Source: Candidatus Saccharimonadota bacterium
GTDB lineage: Bacteria > Patescibacteriota > Saccharimonadia > Saccharimonadales > UBA4665
Direction of reading: 5' to 3'
DNA length: 36,597 nucleotides
Assembly (NCBI GenBank): GCA_018062785.1
Contig: JAGORO010000011.1
Span: forward strand, 1-36,597
The position numbers and the translations under genes are program-made. Below, piece by piece: positions 1 through 6,253 of this stretch (position 1 is the first letter of the stretch; the number at the start of each line of letters is the position of its first letter). The notes beneath the pieces were generated by a model. It saw only the letters and a list, made by a program, of their open reading frames with translations, was not told the DNA's origin and searched no databases.

Positions 1-2
1 CG

Positions 3-44
3 CCAAGAAAAACACCTCAGCGAAAGCTGGGGTGTTTTTCTTGG
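3..44. terminator. Bidirectional intrinsic terminator (copy 1)
   Basis: A near-perfect palindrome: a 19-bp stem with a GAAA tetraloop at 22-25 and a T-run on the right arm. The A-run on the left arm makes it a terminator on both strands. It presumably ends a gene lying left of the window. The right part recurs at 179-211. Confidence 0.75.
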
Positions 45-94
45 TCTGCCTGCCGGTTTGGGCCGGTGATCAGCGAACAACGTGAGCCAGATCG
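11..94. repeat. 84-bp direct repeat, copy 1
   Basis: Positions 11-94 are identical to 179-262 (period 168 bp). The unit contains the terminator hairpin and about 50 bp of downstream sequence. The two copies bracket a REP-like hairpin element. No credible gene lies in 1-286. Confidence 0.9.
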
Positions 95-96
95 TC

Positions 97-170
97 GGTT
101 CGGTGCAGCGAATGTAGCCAGAAAGAAGTTCTTCTTTCTGGCAAATGAGCGGAAGAGCGAAGCGATATCC
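97..170 (+). repeat. REP-like hairpin element, copy 1
   Basis: Contains a perfect hairpin with arms CCAGAAAGAA and TTCTTTCTGG (119-142). It is followed by a GAGCG-rich tail ending GCGATATCC. A diverged copy lies in the opposite orientation at 10423-10508, sharing the GGTTCGGTG start, the hairpin and the GCGATATCC end. Function unknown. Confidence 0.6.
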
Positions 171-178
171 GGTCGAGT

Positions 179-262
179 AACACCTCAGCGAAAGCTGGGG
201 TGTTTTTCTTGGTCTGCCTGCCGGTTTGGGCCGGTGATCAGCGAACAACGTGAGCCAGATCG
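179..262. repeat. 84-bp direct repeat, copy 2
   Basis: Second identical copy of 11-94. It carries the terminator hairpin at 179-204 with a T-run after it, but lacks the left A-rich arm, so it would terminate rightward transcription only. Confidence 0.9.
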
Positions 263-286
263 GTCAATAGTACAAAACAATAAAAT

Positions 287-790
287 ATGATAAAATCAAT
301 ACTCTATATGCATAGTTTAGAAACACAATTGCCAAAAGAAATGTACTTTGACCCAGAAGGGCATATAACGCCCGAAGAAGTGTACAGCCTGCAGAACCCT
401 ATTGTCACAGATTGGGTAGCCAAGCTATGGGGCGCCCAGAGAATCGAGGATTACCGAGCAAAGGCGGCTCGAGAGGGAGTGGCCATACACTCAACTGTGG
501 TGCGGGACGAGGACGCCGAGGTTATTGCGGCGGGAGATGTACTAATTAATTCGAGCAATACAGAAGGGCATGTGGCAAATCTTGTGGTGCGGGCAGAGCA
601 TCGGGGGCGGTGAATTGGGCAGGCTATCTTAGTTGATCGAGTGAACTTTGCAGACACAAAAAACCTTGCCTTAACAACGGTGCTATCACCCCAAAACAAT
701 CTACGGACTTTGTACCATAAGCTTGGTTTTAGCCCTCGAATGCCCAGCGCCCGATTACTATATAGACCAAACCACTCCTCGGATAAATAA
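287..790 (+). pseudogene. GNAT N-acetyltransferase interrupted by one in-frame TGA
   Basis: Reading 287-610, then TGA (611-613), then continuing in the same frame to TAA at 788-790 gives a 167-residue protein, a normal GNAT length. The C-terminal half is clearly a GNAT fold: HRGR-[stop]-IGQAIL is motif A, the acetyl-CoA pyrophosphate loop (R/Q-x-x-G-x-G/A), and LYHKLGFSPR is the motif B ending. The TGA sits exactly where GNATs carry the first conserved glycine, one base from GGA. No other lesion is visible. The start could also be the ATG at 308; neither has a clear ribosome site. Either a fresh nonsense mutation or a read-through codon; pseudogene is the conservative call. Confidence 0.75.
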
Positions 791-859
791 AATAATTGCT
801 GTTTTGTACCGGCTATCGTATACTTCAAATTACTAACAGAGGTAATAAGGAGAAAGAAA

Positions 860-1198
860 ATGGCAAAACACGTAAGAGGTTTTACGGACTTTGTTCGTGA
901 GCAGGGTGTTGTCGGCCTAGCAGTTGGTCTTGCAATCGGAACTGCAGCCGGCGCAGCCGTAAAATCAATAGTTGAGGAGTTCATCAATCCAATCATTGGC
1001 TATATTGTTGGTGGTGTCTCTCTTGATAAGCAAATGTGGCACACTGGGCTTTTCCGTGGTAAGGCAGAGCTTGTATTTGGCTGGGGTGCTATCATCGGTG
1101 CAATCATCACGTTGCTTGCGACAGCGTTTGTGGTTTACCAAATTGTTCACATTGCTAAGCTTGATCGTCTGGACAAGAAAAAAGAAGACAAGAAATAA
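860..1198 (+). CDS. mscL: Large-conductance mechanosensitive channel MscL
   Basis: A 112-aa inner-membrane protein that opens under membrane tension to release solutes during osmotic downshock. The N-terminal FTDFVREQGVVGLAVGLAIG is the conserved amphipathic helix and TM1. It is followed by GAAVKSIVEEFINPIIG, a short periplasmic loop, and TM2 around residues 75-98, ending in a charged tail (LDKKKEDKK). The length is slightly short for MscL (about 130), with the reduction in the loop. AAGGAG lies 9-14 nt before the ATG, so the start is secure. Monocistronic: a terminator follows directly. Confidence 0.95.
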   Translation: MAKHVRGFTDFVREQGVVGLAVGLAIGTAAGAAVKSIVEEFINPIIGYIVGGVSLDKQMWHTGLFRGKAELVFGWGAIIGAIITLLATAFVVYQIVHIAKLDRLDKKKEDKK

Positions 1199-1213
1199 CT
1201 TCTTAGCACATAA

Positions 1214-1248
1214 AATAACGGGGCATTGATGCTCCGTTATTTTTTTGA
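1214..1248 (+). terminator. Terminator of mscL
   Basis: A 13-bp stem (1214-1226 with 1229-1241, one G-T pair) runs into seven Ts, 16 nt after the mscL stop codon. Confidence 0.85.
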
Positions 1249-1249
1249 C

Positions 1250-1503
1250 TCCCCACGAAAGCCAAGTAGCGGCTTTCTCCAGCCCTTTCGAGGTGATAGC
1301 CGAGCTTTAGGGAGTAGTGAATATCCGAATTTAGTTCGGATACGAAACAGAGGGTGAAAAGTGCCTGTAGCACTTTGCAAGAAAACCTTCCGATGAAATC
1401 TATGATTTCAATCGTGAAGTTTTGGGCCTGCAGAATGTAGGGAGACCCTCTTTTATAATGACCAACAAAAAAACTTTCCAGATGGAAAGTCCTTTTGTTG
1501 GTG
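1250..1503. other. Hairpin-rich intergenic region
   Basis: No gene is seen here. The stretch is a chain of hairpins: AAAGCC/GGCTTT near 1258-1276, ATCCGAAT/AGTTCGGAT near 1322-1340, AAAGTGC/GCACTTT near 1358-1376, and a long interrupted hairpin at about 1381-1424. An outer AGAGGGT/ACCCTCT pair spans about 1350-1452. A last hairpin (ACCAACAAAA with TTTTGTTGGT, about 1460-1503) touches the left inverted-repeat arm. The ATCCGAATTTAGTTCGGAT piece recurs at 18440-18458. Confidence 0.6.
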
Positions 1504-1759
1504 GCTTTCTACGCGAAAGCTCGAACCTATTTTAGCAGATAATGACCGAGGTTGCCGCCAAGCCCCGCCGCCTAACGGGGCAATCCCGCGCTGCGCCCCG
1601 CCAGAAAAACTAGCCTTTATATTTTTTGAATTTTCCCGCCAAATTTCTTCTTTTGAATTAGGAAAAGGCTGTTTTTTCTGGCGGGGCGCCTGCCATGTAG
1701 AGCAGAGGTAAGATAGCTCTAAGGCGACAGGGTTGTAGTCCTGGACTGATATGCTATGC
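1498..1759 (+). repeat. 170-bp inverted repeat A, left arm (with 92-bp insert)
   Basis: Positions 1498-1603 plus 1696-1759 (106 + 64 = 170 bp) are the exact reverse complement of 3393-3562. The left arm is split by a 92-bp insert (1604-1695). The inner end holds a plausible promoter for the next gene (TTGTAG at 1733-1738, TATGCT at 1755-1760). Confidence 0.95.
1593..1689. repeat. Hairpin insertion in inverted repeat A
   Basis: The sequence absent from the right arm is AT-rich inside and bounded by inverted ends. GCGCCCCGCCAGAAAAA at 1593-1609 pairs with the complementary end at 1673-1689, and the pairing extends further in as TAGCCTTT/AAAAGGCT. It looks like a tiny MITE-type insertion. The GCCA at both junctions may be a target duplication. 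Confidence 0.6.
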
Positions 1760-1808
1760 TATGATCACAATAAAGCTTATCCTAAAAAACAGAAAAGGAT
1801 CAGACCAG

Positions 1809-3398
1809 ATGTCAGAAGGAATGCCACAAGATAACTTCGAGCAAAGTAAGCCAGAGGAACCGCATATTGGTAAGGCTGCTCTACTGGATAGCCAGCAAAA
1901 AGTAGATGAGAATGGTTATTTGTCCGATGGGACACAACCATCCTATGTAGAGGACGTGGGGTTAGCCCATGAAGCGGCAAACGCTTCCAATGAAGATCGT
2001 AGCGAGGCTGCATTGCATCGTGAGCAGGCTGGAACATATGACGCAACTACTCATCATCGCATATATCGGGATCATCATATGGATGTTGCTGAAGCATTAG
2101 ATACACGTGCCGAGCTAAAAGAGAACGATGTACTAAATCAAACAGCTGAGGCTGACGATCATGAAACACACGAAACAATTGAAAATCCTGAACGCGAACG
2201 CATTGAAAAGCTTGTCGAGTTACGAGCCGAGGCGGCAAAACTCAGTACAGCCCTCTCGGGAAAAAGTATTGAAAGCATTCAAAAAAGTATACAAGATGTT
2301 GTGCCAACGAATGCATATGCGGAGACAATTTACTCTAGTAGAAACGGCGGATATATCCACCCTCATCTGGATGACCAAGCCGAATATGACGCAACATTTT
2401 ATGAAAAGGCTAAGGATTTAACGTACGCCCAGAAGTTCGGAGTGGTTAGCCATGGTCGCTTTGACGCAGAGTGGGATGGAGTTGAAATCACAAGGGGGTG
2501 GCCAGACAAATACAATCGTTGGTACAGTAGCCTGGGCAATACCGTTGAGATAGATGCATCAAATCTTTTAGATCAATCGACCGATGAAGAAGGAAAAGTT
2601 ACGTTTACGGTCAGCGGGGCAGCAGAACAATTGGACGGTGATGGCCAGTTAACTCGTTTTGCTGAAAGATTTAGCCACCATAAGAATACCTTTTACGCAC
2701 GAATTGAGTCTCGCCCAGCTATCGTGATCGGTCAGGACAAAGATGGAAACGTCGTTGCAAAAGCATACTTTATCGTACAGGTTGGAGACAGGTCTTCTAA
2801 AAACCTTGAATCTGTCGATTTGTCTGCGATTGATGGCGTATTGCAGCTAGCAAATGAGAGAATTAAGCCATATTCTGACGATATAGAAGAAAGTAAGCGC
2901 CTTGCTGGCTCAGTAGACATTGATGCTATTAGAGAGAGCATGTACGAACAAGCAGAGGCTCGCAATAGGCAGTTTATCCAAGAATTTAAGGCATCTGCAC
3001 CAGAGTTTGATGATGTTACAGATGCTGATCTCAGTGAGTTGTTGCAACTTCGCGCGACTAATCGTAGCTCGGATTATCCAGAAGGCTTATCTGAAAAGCA
3101 GAAACTCATTTTCGACGCATTAACAGCGCGTGGCAGTTTGACGTTTGCCACTGATAGCAGTGGTAGTATCGTAGATCACCGATCGGTCCGTGATTTACAA
3201 GACCGATTTGACGGTGTATTCGAGTTCTGGAATCTTACTGCTACAGATAAAGCTACCAAGACAATATATAAAGGTTCGCCATGGTCTCCATGGGGGCACA
3301 AGACGGAAGATAAAACTGATGTTGACATGTCACCACAAGACATTACATCCCTACGCAAAAGAGTTCTCGAGGCAAAGCTTAATCAATCAGCTGCATAG
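1809..3398 (+). CDS. Unrecognised 529-aa acidic protein inside inverted repeats
   Basis: I do not recognise the family. The protein is hydrophilic and rich in D/E, with no signal peptide and no membrane segment, so probably cytoplasmic. Residues about 1-130 are low-complexity and charged, probably disordered. Residues about 130-165 (ERERIEKLVELRAEAAKL) look like a coiled coil. The middle (about 180-360) has a beta-rich globular pattern with GRFDAEWDGVEITRGWPDKY and RPAIVIGQDKDGNVVAKAYF. The C-terminus ends KRVLEAKLNQSAA. The ATG at 1809 is preferred over the upstream 1761 codon because AAGGA stands about 10 nt before it. The promoter lies in the left repeat arm and the stop codon in the right arm, so the gene fills the cassette. 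It is flanked by a recombinase cassette, which suggests cargo of a mobile element. Confidence 0.7.
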   Translation: MSEGMPQDNFEQSKPEEPHIGKAALLDSQQKVDENGYLSDGTQPSYVEDVGLAHEAANASNEDRSEAALHREQAGTYDATTHHRIYRDHHMDVAEALDTRAELKENDVLNQTAEADDHETHETIENPERERIEKLVELRAEAAKLSTALSGKSIESIQKSIQDVVPTNAYAETIYSSRNGGYIHPHLDDQAEYDATFYEKAKDLTYAQKFGVVSHGRFDAEWDGVEITRGWPDKYNRWYSSLGNTVEIDASNLLDQSTDEEGKVTFTVSGAAEQLDGDGQLTRFAERFSHHKNTFYARIESRPAIVIGQDKDGNVVAKAYFIVQVGDRSSKNLESVDLSAIDGVLQLANERIKPYSDDIEESKRLAGSVDIDAIRESMYEQAEARNRQFIQEFKASAPEFDDVTDADLSELLQLRATNRSSDYPEGLSEKQKLIFDALTARGSLTFATDSSGSIVDHRSVRDLQDRFDGVFEFWNLTATDKATKTIYKGSPWSPWGHKTEDKTDVDMSPQDITSLRKRVLEAKLNQSAA

Positions 3399-3562
3399 CA
3401 TATCAGTCCAGGACTACAACCCTGTCGCCTTAGAGCTATCTTACCTCTGCTCTACATGGCGGGGCGCAGCGCGGGATTGCCCCGTTAGGCGGCGGGGCTT
3501 GGCGGCAACCTCGGTCATTATCTGCTAAAATAGGTTCGAGCTTTCGCGTAGAAAGCCACCAA
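3393..3562 (-). repeat. 170-bp inverted repeat A, right arm
   Basis: The exact reverse complement of the left arm without its insert. It contains the stop codon of the 529-aa gene (3396-3398). Its outer end overlaps the start of inverted repeat B by six bases (CACCAA, 3557-3562). Confidence 0.95.
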
Positions 3563-3661
3563 ATCAGAACAGAACTGGAAATTGTCGCCCTGTCGGGCGG
3601 CTTTTTCTTTGGTCACGCGCAGCGCAGACCAAAGGTTTTCTTGGGGGGAATTGGGAAATTG
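3557..3661 (+). repeat. 105-bp inverted repeat B, left arm
   Basis: Identical to the reverse complement of 5312-5416. It lies upstream of the recombinase and has no coding role here. Read on the minus strand it would encode the same C-terminal residues as the recombinase. Confidence 0.95.
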
Positions 3662-3685
3662 ACGCGGCAAAAGCCGCGTTTCTTT
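3662..3685 (+). terminator. Terminator-like hairpin
   Basis: ACGCGGC/GCCGCGT with an AAAA loop, followed by TTTCTTTTT. It may insulate the recombinase from upstream transcription. Confidence 0.6.
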
Positions 3686-3734
3686 TTGTAGTCGGCATAG
3701 CCGACACGCTACCGCGTATGCTACAATCGTAAGT

Positions 3735-3823
3735 GGAATACAAAATCATTATGGCGGATTTTTCTATTTGACCACTCAAATAGCCGTTTCGCACAAATTT
3801 AGGTTCGCCTGATTTTGTATTCC
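3735..3823. repeat. Nested cruciform upstream of the recombinase
   Basis: A perfect 14-bp outer stem (3735-3748 with 3810-3823) encloses a second perfect hairpin, CTATTTGA/TCAAATAG (3764-3771 with 3776-3783). It sits 37 bp before the recombinase ATG. It could be a leader RNA structure, an operator or a recombination site. I cannot decide between these from the sequence. Confidence 0.6.
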
Positions 3824-3859
3824 AGCGAAGCGGCTTTTTGAGTGTCAAAAGGGGGTGTT

Positions 3860-5674
3860 ATGAATTACTTTATCTACGTTCGTAAATCGACAGATGTCGA
3901 GGACAGACAGGTATTATCTGTCGAGGCACAGGTAGTCGAGCTAAAAGAATACGCTACTAAATACAAGTTAGATATTGTCGATATTTTCATCGAAAAACGC
4001 ACCGCTAAAAAGCCCGGTCGCCCAATCCTCAATAAAATGCTCGCGCGCATTTCATCGGGCGAAGCTAGCGGCATTTTGTCATGGCTACCAGATAGATTAT
4101 CTCGTAATTCCATAGATAGCGGACAAATTATCTATATGCTTGATGAGAATATATTGCTTGACCTAAAATTTCCGCATTTTTGGTTTGAAAACACGCCTCA
4201 GGGCAAATATATGCTGGCTAATGAGTTTAATTCGTCCAAGCAGTACGTAGACAATCTGTCAGTCAATACCAAGCGCGGTTTGCGCCAAAAGGTTCGGCGC
4301 GGCGAAATGCCAGGCGTTGCCCCTATTGGCTACTACAACGATATGCGCACCAAGACAGCCAGAGTAGACAAGAAAACCGCGCCTGTTGTTGTGCAAGCCT
4401 TCGAGTTATACGCGCGTGGCGACCAACGGCTCGACCAGATTACAGATTTTCTGTATCAGAGCGGCATAAAAACAAAAGCGTGCAAAGTACGTGGTAAAAC
4501 AATGACTGGCAAAAAGCCGTATTCGAGAAATCGCATAACACATATATTGAGCAACCCGTTTTACTACGGACATTTCCGTTATCTTGGCGAAGTTCACGAG
4601 GGCAAACACAAAGCGATTATCTCGAAACAGCTGTTTGACGAAGTGCAGGAAGTAATGAAACGGCGAGGCAAGCCACAAAGAAAAGCCAATGATCCAAAAC
4701 CGCTGTGCGGTCTTGTCTATTGTTCGTGCGGTATGATGTTTACGGCTGAAACACACACTAAACGCCAGAAAAACGGTAATGTGCGTACCTACACTTACTA
4801 TCGTTGCACTCGCAAAAGCAAAACAGTCGTCTGTCGTGAGCCACATATTCGCGCAGAGGAGCTGGACAGACAACTCTCAAGATTGTTGCGTGGCTTTTCT
4901 TTGCCCACTGCGTGGGCGGACAAGATGCGTGAACTACTGCGCAAAGACGAAGCCAGAGAGAAAGCTGAATATTCCACGAATACTGAAGTCTTGCGAACCG
5001 ACATCACGCATTTGTCTGATAAACTGGCGCTTTTGCTTGAGAGTTACCTAGATGGCGACGTTGAGCGCGAACTTTACCAAGACAAACGCGCGGAAATACT
5101 TGGACAGAAGAAACGGCTTGAGGAGAAAATCGAGCAAGCAACAGTCGGCGTGTCGACTTGGGTCGAACCGATGAAACAATGGATAGAAACTGCCGTTTCT
5201 ATCCATAAAATTGCAAAGTCGGACGATTTACAAGCCAAAAAGTCCTTATGCCTTGAAATCTTCGGGTCGAACCTGCAAATGCGACAAAAAGAAGTCGTCA
5301 TAAATGACGAGCAATTTCCCAATTCCCCCCAAGAAAACCTTTGGTCTGCGCTGCGCGTGACCAAAGAAAAAGCCGCCCGACAGGGCGACAATTTCCAGTT
5401 CTGTTCTGATTTGGTGCGGGTGGGGGGAGTCGAACCCCCGTCTCATCCTTGGGAAGGATACATAATAGCCGTTATACGACACCCGCGTCGGAATGGACGA
5501 CCCTACCTCGTTTTGCCGCATGCGGCAAAAGCTTCGGTCTGGGTCTATATTCCTCCTTCTCAAAATTCCATTCAGTCGACTTCGCTCCTTGGATTGGAAT
5601 TTTGGGTGCGGCCTTTGGCCGCAGAAAGTAAGATCGGTACGAATGACGAATTTACTTCGGTATTCGTACTATAG
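3860..5674 (+). CDS. Large serine recombinase (resolvase/invertase family)
   Basis: A site-specific DNA recombinase that cuts and rejoins DNA through a serine-DNA intermediate. The N-terminal catalytic domain starts MNYFIYVRKST with the nucleophile Ser near residue 10. LSWLPDRLSRN carries the conserved arginines. The recombinase domain follows (KRGLRQKVRRGEMPGVAPIGYYND). A Cys4-type zinc ribbon (CGLVYCSCG...YYRCTRK...VCRE) lies at about residues 283-335, and a coiled coil follows. The ATG at 3860 has AAAGGGGG 6 nt upstream, so I prefer it to the GTG at 3842. The last real residues are probably around FQFCSDL (about 5410). Beyond this the frame runs antisense through tRNA-Gly (giving VGGVEPP, a typical tRNA shadow) to a TAG at 5674. 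The C-terminus therefore depends on the insertion site. Confidence 0.9.
   Translation: MNYFIYVRKSTDVEDRQVLSVEAQVVELKEYATKYKLDIVDIFIEKRTAKKPGRPILNKMLARISSGEASGILSWLPDRLSRNSIDSGQIIYMLDENILLDLKFPHFWFENTPQGKYMLANEFNSSKQYVDNLSVNTKRGLRQKVRRGEMPGVAPIGYYNDMRTKTARVDKKTAPVVVQAFELYARGDQRLDQITDFLYQSGIKTKACKVRGKTMTGKKPYSRNRITHILSNPFYYGHFRYLGEVHEGKHKAIISKQLFDEVQEVMKRRGKPQRKANDPKPLCGLVYCSCGMMFTAETHTKRQKNGNVRTYTYYRCTRKSKTVVCREPHIRAEELDRQLSRLLRGFSLPTAWADKMRELLRKDEAREKAEYSTNTEVLRTDITHLSDKLALLLESYLDGDVERELYQDKRAEILGQKKRLEEKIEQATVGVSTWVEPMKQWIETAVSIHKIAKSDDLQAKKSLCLEIFGSNLQMRQKEVVINDEQFPNSPQENLWSALRVTKEKAARQGDNFQFCSDLVRVGGVEPPSHPWEGYIIAVIRHPRRNGRPYLVLPHAAKASVWVYIPPSQNSIQSTSLLGLEFWVRPLAAESKIGTNDEFTSVFVL
5312..5416 (-). 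repeat. 105-bp inverted repeat B, right arm
   Basis: An exact inverted copy of 3557-3661. It encodes the C-terminal end of the recombinase, and its last five bases are the 3' end (discriminator and CCA) of tRNA-Gly. Recombination between the two arms would invert the recombinase. Confidence 0.95.
5412..5486 (-). tRNA. tRNA-Gly (anticodon CCC)
   Basis: A cloverleaf on the minus strand: acceptor GCGGGTG/CACCCGC, anticodon loop TTCCCAA, T loop TTCGACT, with an encoded CCA. The 3' end coincides with the end of the recombinase cassette, as expected for an integration site. Confidence 0.95.
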
Positions 5675-5733
5675 ATATAGGAAAAAGAGCAGCGAAGCGT
5701 TGAGAAAAAACCTTTGGTTTTGTCTCAACTTTG
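5487..5733. other. Intergenic hairpins between tRNA-Gly and tRNA-Thr
   Basis: No gene seen. Palindromes are present: TTTTGCCGCATGCGGCAAAA at 5511-5530, CAAAATTCCA/TGGAATTTTG (about 5561-5604), TGCGGCC/GGCCGCA (about 5608-5624) and GTACGAAT/ATTCGTAC (about 5637-5669). These may be tRNA processing or termination structures. Confidence 0.5.
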
Positions 5734-5809
5734 TGGAGCCACCTAGCAGGATCGAACTGCTGACCTGCGCGTTACGAATGCGCCGCTCTACCAACTGAGC
5801 TAAGGTGGC
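5734..5809 (-). tRNA. tRNA-Thr (anticodon CGT)
   Basis: A minus-strand cloverleaf: acceptor GCCACCT/AGGTGGC, D stem GCTC/GAGC, anticodon loop TTCGTAA, T loop TTCGATC, with an encoded CCA. The discriminator is U, so the 3' end is UCCA. This matches the UGGA of the thrS T-box at 11301-11304. The last pair of the anticodon stem is an A-C mismatch. Confidence 0.93.
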
Positions 5810-5893
5810 AATATGTCTCTGACGGTACTGATTATAGCAGAACGAAAACAAAATGTTTTCTCCATGCCCGATCTGATACAATGAAGGGAACGT

Positions 5894-6253
5894 ATGAGTA
5901 AAAATAAGTTATATTTTCGCGACCGGACAGCGTTGTTGCTCTTGAGCATTAGTTTATTCTTGACCATCGCAAATAGCGCTCTGATTATCTTGCGGATGAC
6001 TGCAGTACGGGGTAGTTCCAACTACATTGTTTCGTACCGTGCAAATTTGGGACACGATCACTATACTCAAGGTTCGGTTTGGGACATTATGGGTTTTGTT
6101 CTGGCAGGACTTATGATCTTCGGGTTCAGTGCTATTTTGAGTTATCGTGTCTACGGTATACGCCAAGCGCTATCCAAAGTTGTGCTTGCGCTTTCAGCTT
6201 TTTTGCTCGTGCTACTCATTATTGTCAGTAATGCGCTACTGGTGCTTCGTTAA
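5894..6253 (+). CDS. Small three-TM membrane protein
   Basis: A 119-aa protein of unknown family with three predicted transmembrane helices, at about residues 13-34, 65-84 and 92-116. A positively charged N-terminus (MSKNKLYFRDR) suggests it faces the cytoplasm. GAAGGGA lies about 6 nt before the ATG. Its TAA shares one base with the ATG of the downstream GT2 gene, so the two are translationally coupled. It probably serves the glycosyltransferase, for example as a membrane partner in polymer export. That role is inferred from position only. Confidence 0.75.
   Translation: MSKNKLYFRDRTALLLLSISLFLTIANSALIILRMTAVRGSSNYIVSYRANLGHDHYTQGSVWDIMGFVLAGLMIFGFSAILSYRVYGIRQALSKVVLALSAFLLVLLIIVSNALLVLR

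Noticed and set aside
66-290. 74-aa open frame
   Set aside because: It lies across the two repeat copies and a hairpin, is strongly basic without a family, and has no ribosome site.
5420-5674. C-terminal 85 residues of the recombinase frame as real protein
   Set aside because: They are the antisense translation of tRNA-Gly and the intergenic hairpins. VGGVEPP is a typical tRNA shadow.
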